Positions 54,568-62,813 of a stretch of DNA of 64,000 nucleotides are shown in pieces (the stretch's first letter is position 1; every line of letters starts with the position of its first letter). Origin of the DNA: Collinsella sp. BG-O-102 (GTDB lineage: Bacteria; Actinomycetota; Coriobacteriia; Coriobacteriales; Coriobacteriaceae); contig NZ_JAMOKO010000002.1 of the NCBI RefSeq assembly GCF_023656745.1, positions 62,001-126,000 on the forward strand, in the 5' to 3' direction. Made by a program: the position numbers and the translations under genes. The notes beneath the pieces were generated by a model. The model was not told the DNA's origin. It saw only the letters and a program-made list of their open reading frames with translations, and made no database searches.

Positions 54568-54590
54568 GTTCGATGTGATTCGATGCGGGC

Positions 54591-56018
54591 TTAGGCCTCG
54601 ACGGTGTCCAGGTCAAAGCCAAAGTAGCGGACCGCATTGTTGTAGCTGATGTCGCGCACAACCTCGCCCAGCAGCTCCATGTCGGCCGGGTACTTGCCCT
54701 GCTCGACCCACTCGCCGATCACGCTGCACAGCACGCGACGGAAGTACTCGTGGCGCGGATAGGACAGGAAGGAGCGGGAATCGGTAAGCATGCCCACAAA
54801 GTTGCCCAACACGCCCTCGTTAGCCAGAGCCGTAAGCTGCTCGCGCATGCCGACCTCGTTGTCGTTGAACCACCAGGCGGAGCCGTTCTGGATCTTACCG
54901 GCAGTCGGAGCCTCCTGGAAGCAGCCCATGACGGTATCGATCATGGTGTTATCGATGGGGTTCAGGCTGTACAGGATGGTCTTGGGCAGGCCGCAGGTCT
55001 CCTGGATGGAGTTGAGGAAATCGGCGAGCTGGTCGGACGGCGTGTAGTTGGAGATGCAGTCGTAGCCGGTGTCGGGACCGAGTTTGGCGAACATGGCGCG
55101 GTTGTTGTCGCGCTTGCAGCCAAAGTGCAGCTGCATGGCCCAGCCCAGACGGACATACTCGCCGGCAACGAACTGCATAAAGGCAGTCTTGTACTTGAGG
55201 ACCTCTTCCTCGGTAAGCGGCTCGGCAGCCAGACCCTTGGCAAAGATAGCCTCGATCTCGTCGGCGGTAGCCGGGACGTACATAACGTAGTCGAGTGCGT
55301 GGTCGGAGGCGCGGCAGCCCAGCTCGTGAGCAACGTCGTAGCGCTTGGAAATGGCAGCCTTCATGCCCTCAAAGTCGCTGACCTCAACGCCGGCAACCTC
55401 GGAAAGGTGCTTGCAGTAGTCGGCAAACTCCTGGCCGCGCTCGATGCGCAAAGCGGCATCGGGGCGCATGGCGGGAACGATCTGAACGTCAAAGCTGTCG
55501 TCGGCGGCAATCTTCTTGTGCCACTCAAAGCTGTCGGCGGGGTCGTCGGTAGTGCAGATCATGCGGACGTTGGACTGCTTGATCAGGTTGCGGCAGGTAA
55601 AGCTAGCCTCAGCGAGCTTGGCGTTGGCAAGGTCCCAGACCTCCTGGGCAGTCTTGCCATTGAGGACGCCCTCGTAGCCAAAGTAGCGCTTAAGCTCCAG
55701 GTGGCTCCACTCAAAGACGGGGTTGCCAACGCAGCGACCCAGGGTCTCGGCCCACTTTTGGAACTTCTCGCGAGCAGGGGCGTCGCCAGTGATAAAACGC
55801 TCGTCGACGCCGTTGGCGCGCATCAGGCGCCACTTGTAGTGGTCGCCGCCCAGCCAAACCTCGGTGATGTTCTCGAAACGCTTGTCCTCCCAAATCTCCT
55901 TGGGAGAAATGTGGCAGTGATAGTCGACGATGGGCATGCCCTCGGCAAAGTTGTGGAACAGCTCCTCACCGGTCTTGGTGCTCAGCAGGAAATCCTGATC
56001 GTCCATAAAGTTTTTCAT
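54591..56018 (-). CDS. uxaC: Glucuronate/galacturonate isomerase
   Basis: 475-residue amidohydrolase-fold isomerase that turns galacturonate into tagaturonate (or glucuronate into fructuronate). Motifs: PIVDYHCHISPKEIWEDKRFENI with the metal-binding HxH, GDHYKWRLMRANGV, ICTTDDPADSFEWH, LHFGCKRDNN and LTDSRSFLSYPRHEYFRR. The ATG at 56018 has AAAGGGG 6 bases upstream; the frame upstream crosses an operator. It is first of uxaC-uxaB-uxaA and preceded by AACGTT operators. Confidence 0.96.
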   Translation of the reverse strand: MKNFMDDQDFLLSTKTGEELFHNFAEGMPIVDYHCHISPKEIWEDKRFENITEVWLGGDHYKWRLMRANGVDERFITGDAPAREKFQKWAETLGRCVGNPVFEWSHLELKRYFGYEGVLNGKTAQEVWDLANAKLAEASFTCRNLIKQSNVRMICTTDDPADSFEWHKKIAADDSFDVQIVPAMRPDAALRIERGQEFADYCKHLSEVAGVEVSDFEGMKAAISKRYDVAHELGCRASDHALDYVMYVPATADEIEAIFAKGLAAEPLTEEEVLKYKTAFMQFVAGEYVRLGWAMQLHFGCKRDNNRAMFAKLGPDTGYDCISNYTPSDQLADFLNSIQETCGLPKTILYSLNPIDNTMIDTVMGCFQEAPTAGKIQNGSAWWFNDNEVGMREQLTALANEGVLGNFVGMLTDSRSFLSYPRHEYFRRVLCSVIGEWVEQGKYPADMELLGEVVRDISYNNAVRYFGFDLDTVEA

Positions 56019-56070
56019 CAAACAGCCCCTTTGCTGGCAACGCGGGCGCACGGCGCGCTCGTTATCCTTT

Positions 56071-56149
56071 AGGTGAACGTTCACCATACTAATCCATTAC
56101 GACTCAAAAGGTGAACGTTCACCTAACAACCATGGGGTGAACGGTAGGT
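56071..56149. promoter_or_regulatory. LacI operators upstream of uxaC
   Basis: AGGTGAACGTTCACCA (56071-56086), the perfect palindrome AGGTGAACGTTCACCT (56109-56124) and a partial GGGGTGAACGGTAGG (56134-56148). They are the best examples of the motif and lie next to the LacI gene, whose own side is now split off by the IS element. Confidence 0.8.
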
Positions 56150-56349
56150 TTTGCCCGTTCAACGGTTGCCGGAGCTGTGACTTGCATGCATTGCGGACCG
56201 GTTGGCGTCCCCGAACACCGAACTTGAGCGCTTTTGCTCAGGTGGGTCATGTCCCGACGTACATTTTTGGGAGTATTCAGCATTGGAGCGCGCCGTGCGC
56301 CATCCTCAGCGTCCTATTTGGAACGCAGATAGCGCCCGATCGGCATAAA

Positions 56350-57904
56350 AAGTGCCCCCGATGGCAAATTACGCCATCGGGGGGGGGTAGCGCGCAGAGA
56401 TGTGGTGTAAGAGGCGGGGCATGCCCCGCCTCTTCCCTTTCTTGAAAGGGAGGGGACACCGCCTAGAATTCGTCGTTGGAGTAATGAAGGTGACGAATGG
56501 AAGGAAAGGCGATGCCCCAAGAAGAGAGTGTACTGCGCCTCGGCCGCGACGAGGCCCTCGAGGCGGCGAGGCTTTGGCAGGAGTGCGGCGACGCGCGCGA
56601 GTTCGCGTGCAGGGTGCTGGGCGGCGTGATGAACGCGCTGATGGACTCCGAGGCCCAGCAGATGTGCGGCGCGAGCCGCAACGAGCGCAGCGACGGCAGG
56701 GAGAACAGCCGCAACGGCTACCGCCCCAGGTCGCTCAAGACCGCCGTGGGCGACGTGGAGCTCGAGATACCCAAGCTCAGGCACGGCACCTACTACCCCG
56801 AGGGCATGCTCGCGCGATGGTCGCGCGTCGACACCTCGGTGGCCGCCATCGTGCAGGAGATGTACGTGTGCGGCGTGTCCACCCGCAAGGTCGAGCGCGT
56901 GGCGTCCAAGCTGGGCATATCCTCGCTGTCGAGCTCGGAGGTCTCGAGCCTCTGCTCCGACCTCGACGCCGAGGTGGCGGAGTTCCGCCGCCGCGACCTG
57001 TCGGGCACGCCGTGCTGCTACCTGTGGCTCGACGCCACCTACATGAGCTGCAGGGTCGGCTCGTCGGTCGTCTCGCAGGGCGTCGTGACCGCGATCGGGC
57101 TGGGCGCCGACGGGCGCAAGCACTTCCTGGGCTGCGACGTGGTCGACACCGAGAGCGAGGACTCCTGGGCGGCATTCCTCGGCGGGCTGCGCGAGCGCGG
57201 GCTGGCCGGCGTCCGCCTCGTGGTCTCCGACAGCCACGCCGGGCTCGTGGCCGCCGTCTCGCGCCTGTTCCAGGGCTGCGCCTGGCAGCGCTGCGTGACG
57301 CACCTGCAGCGCAACCTCCAGAGCGCCTGCTCGGGCAGGCCCGAGGACTCCAAGGCGGCCGTCAGGGACCTCGTGCACGCCGCGGTCTACCAGGACGACC
57401 CCGACCTCGCGCGCTGCGTGTGGGCCGAGGCGGCGCCCTGGGTGGCGTCGGTGTCCGCCAGGGCCGGCGAGGTCTTCGAGCAGGCCGAGGACTCCGCGCT
57501 GGCGTTCACGGCCTTCCCCAGGGCGCACTGGGCCAAGCTCCGCACCAACAACGTCCAGGAGCGCGCCAACCGCGAGATCAAGCGCCGCTACAGGGTCGTG
57601 CAGTCCTTCCCCTCGAGGGAGTCGATGCTGCGCCTGACGTGCGCGAGCCTCATGGAGACCGAGGGGCAGTGGTCCCAGCAGCGCGTGTTCTCCGAGGCCT
57701 CGGCCGCCGAGGGCTTCGCCGAGCCCGCGGACAGGCCGGCCCCGACAGAGGGGAGGCGCCGCGCGCTCGGGCGGCGCGCCAGGGAGATAGTGGACGAGAT
57801 AGTCGAGAAGCGCGGCCTCAAGAAGGAGTAACATCGGGACTTGCAGCGACGGACCTCAGGACACTCTTACACCACGTCTGCGCGCGCGACCATCGGGGGC
57901 ACTT
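56350..57904 (+). mobile_element. IS256-family insertion sequence
   Basis: About 1.55 kb with one transposase gene. Terminal inverted repeats: AAGTGCCCCCGATGG at the left (56350) and its complement at the right end (57904), with a further inner match CGCGCAGA and GTGGTGTAAG. The left end carries 23 extra bases that create a CCCCCGATGGC/GCCATCGGGGG hairpin. The element is clearly more GC-rich than its surroundings. No 8-9 bp target duplication is evident; the flanks share only an A-rich TAAAA. It separates lacI from the uxa operon but leaves the operators intact. Confidence 0.85.
56512..57831 (+). CDS. IS256-family transposase
   Basis: 439-residue Mutator-type DDE transposase. Catalytic residues: first Asp in LWLDATYMSCR, second in VVSDSHAGL and Glu in NNVQERANREIKRR; the CQRC-like WQRCVTHLQRNL motif after the second Asp is typical. 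The ATG at 56512 has GGAAAGG 5 bases upstream; one five codons earlier lacks spacing. The frame is intact, so the element may still move. Very high GC at third positions differs from the host genes. Confidence 0.92.
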   Translation: MPQEESVLRLGRDEALEAARLWQECGDAREFACRVLGGVMNALMDSEAQQMCGASRNERSDGRENSRNGYRPRSLKTAVGDVELEIPKLRHGTYYPEGMLARWSRVDTSVAAIVQEMYVCGVSTRKVERVASKLGISSLSSSEVSSLCSDLDAEVAEFRRRDLSGTPCCYLWLDATYMSCRVGSSVVSQGVVTAIGLGADGRKHFLGCDVVDTESEDSWAAFLGGLRERGLAGVRLVVSDSHAGLVAAVSRLFQGCAWQRCVTHLQRNLQSACSGRPEDSKAAVRDLVHAAVYQDDPDLARCVWAEAAPWVASVSARAGEVFEQAEDSALAFTAFPRAHWAKLRTNNVQERANREIKRRYRVVQSFPSRESMLRLTCASLMETEGQWSQQRVFSEASAAEGFAEPADRPAPTEGRRRALGRRAREIVDEIVEKRGLKKE

Positions 57905-57994
57905 AAAACAGTCGTTCTGCACCTCATTCAGGGCATGCCAATGCTGAATACTCCCAAAAATGCACGTCGCAAGAGGGGGTACCTGCTCAATCGG

Positions 57995-59074
57995 CTAAAT
58001 ACCCGCAAGTTCGCAGTAGCGGTCGACATTGCTGGCAAATACCATCTCGACGGCACCCTTCTGGACGGGCACCGTCGGGGTCCTTCCCCACAGCAGATAA
58101 TCGCCCAGCGTCTTAGCGCCGCGATACGCCAGGCTCGTCGGGTCCTTATAGACAATATTGGTAAAGATACCGCGGCGCAAGGCCAGAGCACTTTCGGGAA
58201 ACAGGTCGTTGCCGATCACCATGACCCGACCGGCCTTGCCGGTCGAGACGAGCGCGTCGGCAACCACTTCGGAACCAACGGCAAAAACGCTACAGATAAG
58301 TTCGGGGGCGTCCGGCGCACTCAAGCGCTTTTCGAGCTCATGCTCGAGTTGTTTGACTTGCGCATGGGCACCTGCAAGATCCTCAACCTGCCATGGAATA
58401 TCACGTTCGCGCAGGTAATTGTGGAAGGCGCGGGCGGTTAGATAGTGCGAATCGGTATATGGGTCGCCTGTCAAAAGGAGCACGCGGGCGTCGGCCCCAG
58501 AAGCATGGACCAGGTTTGCCGCCTGCTCGGCCATAAGGCTGCCTGCCGTCGAATAATCGGCCAAGCTCGCACCCAAACGATTCAAATGCGGACGGTCGCC
58601 GTCGACAAGCTCAATCGTCACGCCCGCCTCGGCGATCTGCCCCAAAAGCTCAGTCGCACGATCGTCGCCCGGCGCATAGGCGAGCAAGCCATCAATCTTC
58701 TCGCCCACCTGCAGACGCTCGTCGATTTGCTCGAGTGCATCAGCGTAGCCGCCCACGCCAAATTCAACGCGCTCAACCGTAATGCCCCGGTCGATGACCT
58801 CCTGTTCAAAGCGATTGCAGCCTTCCCACAGGTAACGGAAAAAGTACGCTCCCTCGCGCGATGCGCGGGGCAGGCAAAACACCAGATTGATATCCTTGCG
58901 GCGCAGGCTTGAGGCACTTGTGTTGCGGTGATAGCCCATGGCCTCGGCCTTAGCGTTCACCTTGGCGCGCACGGATTCGCTCACGCCGGCCTTTCCCGTC
59001 AGAGCCTTGTGCACGGTATTGATGGAAACGCCAAGCTCGGCGGCTATGTCCTTCATGGTTACGCGAGCGCTCAT
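57995..59074 (-). CDS. LacI-family regulator of the pectin/galacturonate genes
   Basis: 359-residue repressor: helix-turn-helix VTMKDIAAELGVSINTVHKALTGKAGVSESVRAKV, hinge NTSASSLRRKDINLVF, then a periplasmic-binding-like domain (ICSVFAVGSEVVADALVSTGKAGRVMVIGND). It lies upstream of the uxaC operon on the same strand, now separated by the IS. It is the best candidate to bind the AGGTGAACGTTCACCT sites at uxaC, the GPH transporter, GH105, dhuD and 22068. The inducer is probably a uronate or KDG (inference). No such site is seen in its own promoter. Confidence 0.85.
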   Translation of the reverse strand: MSARVTMKDIAAELGVSINTVHKALTGKAGVSESVRAKVNAKAEAMGYHRNTSASSLRRKDINLVFCLPRASREGAYFFRYLWEGCNRFEQEVIDRGITVERVEFGVGGYADALEQIDERLQVGEKIDGLLAYAPGDDRATELLGQIAEAGVTIELVDGDRPHLNRLGASLADYSTAGSLMAEQAANLVHASGADARVLLLTGDPYTDSHYLTARAFHNYLRERDIPWQVEDLAGAHAQVKQLEHELEKRLSAPDAPELICSVFAVGSEVVADALVSTGKAGRVMVIGNDLFPESALALRRGIFTNIVYKDPTSLAYRGAKTLGDYLLWGRTPTVPVQKGAVEMVFASNVDRYCELAGI

Positions 59075-59170
59075 GCGGTTACTCCGTTATAGATAAGTTG
59101 CCAATTAATAGTCCAGTTAACGATACCCCAAAAATACTCTTCGACTCGCCGTGCTCTCCCTCAAATGCAC

Positions 59171-59205
59171 AAAGCGCCCCGCGAACGGATGCTCGCGAGG
59201 CGCTT
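59171..59205 (-). terminator. Terminator-like hairpin after the Feo-associated gene
   Basis: AAGCGCC and GGCGCTT outer pairing with inner GCGA/TCGC-type pairs; a T-rich stretch follows on the minus strand. Confidence 0.65.
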
Positions 59206-59218
59206 AGATGTCTGGGCC

Positions 59219-59419
59219 TTACTTGATTCCGCGGCCCAAGTCTTCGGCGATTTTGTCCACGCCCTTAAGTGCGGCGCACGTCTTTTTGTTGGAGCAATGC
59301 CCCGTGCAAACGCCACCCTGAGCGCAGTCGGCGCAGGTGCCCTTGCGGTAGATGCGCACGCACACGGCGACAAACGCAATACCGATAACAGCCAGTACAA
59401 CAATATCGATAGGTGCCAT
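59219..59419 (-). CDS. FeoB-associated Cys-rich membrane protein
   Basis: A 66-residue protein with one N-terminal helix (IDIVVLAVIGIAFVAVCVRIY) and a cytoplasmic cysteine cluster CADCAQGGVCTGHCSNKKTC. This small family is found downstream of feoB in many anaerobes and may bind Fe2+ or a cluster. GAGGAGG precedes the ATG. It is separated from feoB by a terminator, so partial readthrough or its own promoter is likely. Confidence 0.88.
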   Translation of the reverse strand: MAPIDIVVLAVIGIAFVAVCVRIYRKGTCADCAQGGVCTGHCSNKKTCAALKGVDKIAEDLGRGIK

Positions 59420-59562
59420 AGCAAGCCTCCTCTAGTTAACCATCACTTACTTTACCCCATTCTCCACCTACCAAATAGGGACAGGTTTATTTTGGTCGGT
59501 TTTATCTGCGGAAACGCCACATCTTACTTCTGGAGCAAAGCAATCTGTCCCCCCATTGCGTC

Positions 59563-59595
59563 AAAAAGCCCGAGTGTCGCTGGGACACCCGGGCT
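59563..59595 (-). terminator. Intrinsic terminator after feoB
   Basis: On the minus strand AGCCCGGGTGTC pairs with GACACTCGGGCT with a 5-base loop, then TTTTTG. A wider GGGACAG/CTGTCCC pairing lies beside it (59478-59552). Confidence 0.88.
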
Positions 59596-59624
59596 CGTGG
59601 AAAGGGGTTAATCCTTATTCGGAC

Positions 59625-61952
59625 TTAAGCGGAAACTGCGGCGGAGGCAGCGTTGGTCTCGTCCTCGTCGGTCCATGCATGCTTGGGCATGGGACGGAAG
59701 ATCTGGAAGAGCATCGCAACCAGCAGCATGATGGCCACAATCGTCCAGATACCAAACTGTCCAAGGACAAGCAGGTTGTAGAACTGGTTGATGAACAGGC
59801 CGATTACCCAAGCGAAGGCGCACTCGTAGCCGATGGCAATCGCAGTCCACTTGCCGGAATCCATCTGGTTGCGAATGGTGCCCATGGCGGCAAAGCACGG
59901 AGCGCACAGCAGGTTGAATGCACCAAAGGCAACGCAAGCGCCCATGGTCGGGAACATGCCGGCGAACGCGGTCCACAGGCTCGGGTCGGTCTCGGCGGCG
60001 TCGGCAACGGACAGCAGCGAGCCGGCGGTGGCGACGACGTTCTCCTTGGCGACAAGTCCAGAGACAGTCAGCGCGGTGGCCTGCCAGGTGCTAAAGCCGA
60101 GCGGGGCGAAGATCCAAGCGACCAGGTTGCCCAGCATGGCGAGCACGGAGTAGTCCATAAACTCCTCGGGGATGCCGTCCATAGCAGGCAGGAAGCCAAA
60201 GGAACCGTTGTAGCTACCAAAGTTGGAGAGGAACCAAACCACGACGGTAGAGGCGAAGATGACCGTGCCGGCCTTCTTGATAAAGGCCCAGCAGCGCTCC
60301 CATACATGCAGCGCCCAAGAGCGGATTGCCGGGAAGTGATAGGCGGGAAGCTCCATAACGAACGGCGTCGGGCGACCGGCGAAGAGCTTGGTCTTCTTGA
60401 GCATGAGGCCCGAGGCGATGACGGCAAAGACGCCCAAGAAGTAGAACAGCGGGCTGATCCACGCAGCGGTGGTGGAAGAATCGCCGATGATGGAGCCCAT
60501 GAGCAGGGCGATGATCGGCAGCTTAGCGCCACAGGGAATGAACGTGGTGGTCATGACCGTCATGCGGCGGTCCTTCTCGTTCTCGATGGTCTTGGTGGCC
60601 ATGACGCCGGGGACGCCGCAGCCCGAGGACACGAGCATGGGGATAAAGGACTTACCGGACAGGCCAAAGCGGCGGAACACGCGGTCCATGATGAAGGCGA
60701 CGCGGGCCATATAGCCGCAGTCCTCCAGGAAAGACAGCATCACAAAGAGCAGGAACATCTGCGGGACGAAACCGAAGATGGCGCCCAGGCCGCCGACGAT
60801 ACCGTCACAGACCAGCGAATCGACCAGGCCGCCGTCCTCGGTACCACCCGCCACAAGGGCGTCGTGCACCACGGTGGTGATGCCGGGGACATAGGGGCCG
60901 TACTGTGCTGGGTCGACCGAGTCGGCGTTGTCGCCCGCAGCCTCAACAGCTGCGTCATAGGCGTCACGACCCTGACCGAGCACGTACCAGCCGTCGGTGC
61001 CGAAGAGCTGGTCGTTGGTGAAGTCGGTCACCGTGCCGCCCAGGGTGGAAACGGCGATGTAGTACACGCAGAACATGATGACCACAAAGATCGGCAGGCC
61101 CAGGATACGGTTGGTAACCACGCGGTCGATCTTCTCGGAGGTGCTCATCTTGGCAGGAGCCTTGGTCATGCACTCGTCGATAATGTGGGCAATCACGCCA
61201 TAGCGCTCGCCGGTGATGATGGACTCGGCGTCGTCGTCGCAATCCTGCTCGCACTGGGCGACCAGCTGCTCGACGCGAGCGGCCTTCTCCTTGGTGAGGT
61301 TGATGAGCTTGCAGGCGTCCGCGTCGCGCTCAAACAGCTTGACAGCGTAGTAGCGACGCTTGTTGGCGGGAACGCTCGCCGGCAGGTTGTTCTCGATGTG
61401 GTCCAGAACGTCCTCGATGGAGGAATCGAACTTGTGCTCCGGCACCTGGCCCTTGGAAGCAGCGGACTTCTTGACCTGCTCGAACAGCTCGTTGATGCCC
61501 TTGTTCTTAAGGGCCGAGATCATCATGACCGGGCAGCCGAGCTTCTTGGAGAGCTTGTCCGTGTCGATCTTGTCGCCGTTCTTCTCGACCAAGTCGGCCA
61601 TGTTAAGGGCGACGACCACGGGCAGGCCGGTCTCGATAACCTGAAGCGCTAGGTACAGGTTGCGCTCGAGGTTGGTGGCGTCGACCACCTGGACGACGAC
61701 ATCGGGCTCGCCGCTCATGAGGTAATCGCGCGAGCACTGCTCCTCGGGGCTATAGGGGGAAAGCGAGTAGATGCCGGGGAGGTCCGTGATGGTAACGTTC
61801 TTGTCGCTCAGGAGCTTGGCTTCCTTTTTCTCAACCGTGACACCGGGCCAGTTGCCAACGTAGCCGTTGGCGCCGGTGATCAGGTTGAAAAGCGTGGTCT
61901 TGCCGCAGTTGGGGTTACCCGCCAGCGCGACATGGATCTGAGAATCCGCCAT
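59625..61952 (-). CDS. feoB: Ferrous iron transporter FeoB
   Basis: 775-residue Fe2+ transporter. The N-terminal G domain has G1 GNPNCGKTTLFN (residues 12-23), G3 DLPGIYSLSPYSPEE and a G4-like NMAD. A helical GDI-like spacer (residues 160-270) and a membrane domain with Gate motifs follow (GCGVPGVMATKTIENEKDR, PCGAKLPI and LVAKENVVATAGSL). The large insert near 340-370 faces outside. It is third in the feoA-feoA-feoB order, with a DtxR-like palindrome just upstream. Confidence 0.97.
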   Translation of the reverse strand: MADSQIHVALAGNPNCGKTTLFNLITGANGYVGNWPGVTVEKKEAKLLSDKNVTITDLPGIYSLSPYSPEEQCSRDYLMSGEPDVVVQVVDATNLERNLYLALQVIETGLPVVVALNMADLVEKNGDKIDTDKLSKKLGCPVMMISALKNKGINELFEQVKKSAASKGQVPEHKFDSSIEDVLDHIENNLPASVPANKRRYYAVKLFERDADACKLINLTKEKAARVEQLVAQCEQDCDDDAESIITGERYGVIAHIIDECMTKAPAKMSTSEKIDRVVTNRILGLPIFVVIMFCVYYIAVSTLGGTVTDFTNDQLFGTDGWYVLGQGRDAYDAAVEAAGDNADSVDPAQYGPYVPGITTVVHDALVAGGTEDGGLVDSLVCDGIVGGLGAIFGFVPQMFLLFVMLSFLEDCGYMARVAFIMDRVFRRFGLSGKSFIPMLVSSGCGVPGVMATKTIENEKDRRMTVMTTTFIPCGAKLPIIALLMGSIIGDSSTTAAWISPLFYFLGVFAVIASGLMLKKTKLFAGRPTPFVMELPAYHFPAIRSWALHVWERCWAFIKKAGTVIFASTVVVWFLSNFGSYNGSFGFLPAMDGIPEEFMDYSVLAMLGNLVAWIFAPLGFSTWQATALTVSGLVAKENVVATAGSLLSVADAAETDPSLWTAFAGMFPTMGACVAFGAFNLLCAPCFAAMGTIRNQMDSGKWTAIAIGYECAFAWVIGLFINQFYNLLVLGQFGIWTIVAIMLLVAMLFQIFRPMPKHAWTDEDETNAASAAVSA

Positions 61953-62027
61953 TCAATCCTTCTTCCTTGTGTGCCTGCGCTGCTTTCTCCGCGCGGGCTG
62001 GATAATGTGCTTCAACGTTGCAAGTTT

Positions 62028-62047
62028 AAGTTAGAAAAACCTAACTT
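62028..62047. promoter_or_regulatory. DtxR/IdeR-like palindrome upstream of feoB
   Basis: AAGTTAGAAAAACCTAACTT, perfect 7-bp arms. Compared with iron-box consensus (TTAGGTTAG...CTAACCTAA) it is similar but not identical. It suggests a separate iron-controlled promoter for feoB. Confidence 0.5.
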
Positions 62048-62075
62048 TATCTGCAGAAATATGTGCCGCCGGCCC

Positions 62076-62297
62076 TTACTGGACCTCGACGACGGCAGCC
62101 TCCTCCTTGCGGATGGAGAGCTCGTAGCCACGCACGTTGATCTCGACCGGATCTCCGAGCGGTGCAACCTTTACGACCTTGAACGAAGTGCCCTTGATGA
62201 GCCCCAGGTCCATAAGGTGGCGGCGAAGCGCACCCTCACCGTGAAGCTTGACGATGGTGGAGCTCTCGCCCACCTTAACGTCACCCAACGTCTTCAT
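62076..62297 (-). CDS. feoA: FeoA domain protein (second gene)
   Basis: 73-residue SH3-like protein that supports FeoB. GEGALRRHLMDLGLIKGTSFKVVKVAPLGDPVEINVRGYELSIRKEEA is the canonical FeoA pattern, including the G-D-P-x-x-x-x-x-x-G strand pair. The preceding ATG lies after a purine-rich site. It sits between another FeoA gene and feoB. Confidence 0.93.
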   Translation of the reverse strand: MKTLGDVKVGESSTIVKLHGEGALRRHLMDLGLIKGTSFKVVKVAPLGDPVEINVRGYELSIRKEEAAVVEVQ

Positions 62298-62334
62298 TTA
62301 CTTGTCCCCCTTTCGGTTTTTTAAATGCTGCGGA

Positions 62335-62577
62335 CTAACTGACGGTCATGATGTGCATGGCAACCTTGGAATCGATACCAAAGCGTGCGCCCAGCACCGT
62401 GACGATGATATTGGCGCCACTCGAACTCACCACGTGAACCTCACTGCCCTCGACAAAGCCGAGGTCCTTGAGGTGGTGCTTCATGTCCTCATTGCCCTTT
62501 ACACGAGACACGCGCACGGTTTCGCCCGCTTTCACCATCGAAAGCGGCATGGCCGGCATCTGCGGTCCGCAAGACAT
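62335..62577 (-). CDS. feoA: FeoA domain protein (first gene)
   Basis: 80-residue FeoA-like protein (LSMVKAGETVRVSRVKGNEDMKHHLKDLGFVEGSEVHVVSSSGANIIVTVLGARFGIDSKVAMHIMTV). It has the same fold as the next gene but with an extended N-terminus MSCGPQMPAMP. Two FeoA proteins before FeoB is common in anaerobes. It is first in the operon; a palindrome with GTTAAC half-sites lies in its promoter region. Confidence 0.92.
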   Translation of the reverse strand: MSCGPQMPAMPLSMVKAGETVRVSRVKGNEDMKHHLKDLGFVEGSEVHVVSSSGANIIVTVLGARFGIDSKVAMHIMTVS

Positions 62578-62620
62578 GAGTGTGCTCCTAACGTCAGTTC
62601 GTCCTCAACATCGACGCAGC

Positions 62621-62674
62621 AAAAGTTAACCACGTCTATGTTCGCTACAGTAAACTAGCACGTGGTTAACTTTT
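62621..62674. promoter_or_regulatory. Palindrome in the feo promoter region
   Basis: AAAAGTTAACCACGT and ACGTGGTTAACTTTT are perfect 15-bp arms separated by 24 bp. They could be two sites for one regulator across the feo promoter, or a hairpin. The spacing suits a looped or paired dimer site. Confidence 0.55.
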
Positions 62675-62725
62675 TGGAAAGGGTCCCCATTCAGTTTTCG
62701 GAAAAGTTTCCTATATGAAACAAAG

Positions 62726-62760
62726 AAGGCACCGCAAAGACTGTCTCTTTGCGGTGCCTT
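62726..62760 (-). terminator. Intrinsic terminator after the HPr-like gene
   Basis: AAGGCACCGCAAAGA and TCTTTGCGGTGCCTT form a perfect 15-bp stem with a 5-base loop. Confidence 0.9.
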
Positions 62761-62813
62761 GTCATACCAATTTATGCAACAGAGGGGGCTGCCCCTTTGC
62801 CACATTATTGCGG

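Larger units (their letters stand above)
56255..57969. repeat. 32-bp inverted repeat enclosing the IS256 element
   Basis: The left arm (56255-56286) contains TTTTTGGGAGTATTCAGCA; the right arm (57938-57969) is its complement with 31 of 32 bases matching. The arms lie 64 and 34 bp outside the IS ends. Without the IS they would form a hairpin with a loop of about 98 bases. So the IS appears to have landed in a pre-existing palindrome, or the arms bound a larger mobile unit. Confidence 0.85.

Noticed and set aside
56400-57947. 515-codon frame over the IS element and a 506-codon antisense frame
   Set aside because: Both are shadows of the very GC-rich transposase gene, which has the DDE motif and a ribosome site in its own frame.
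59556-61652. 698-codon open frame on the plus strand
   Set aside because: Antisense to feoB, dominated by His, Gly, Asp and Val from the complementary codon pattern; not a gene.
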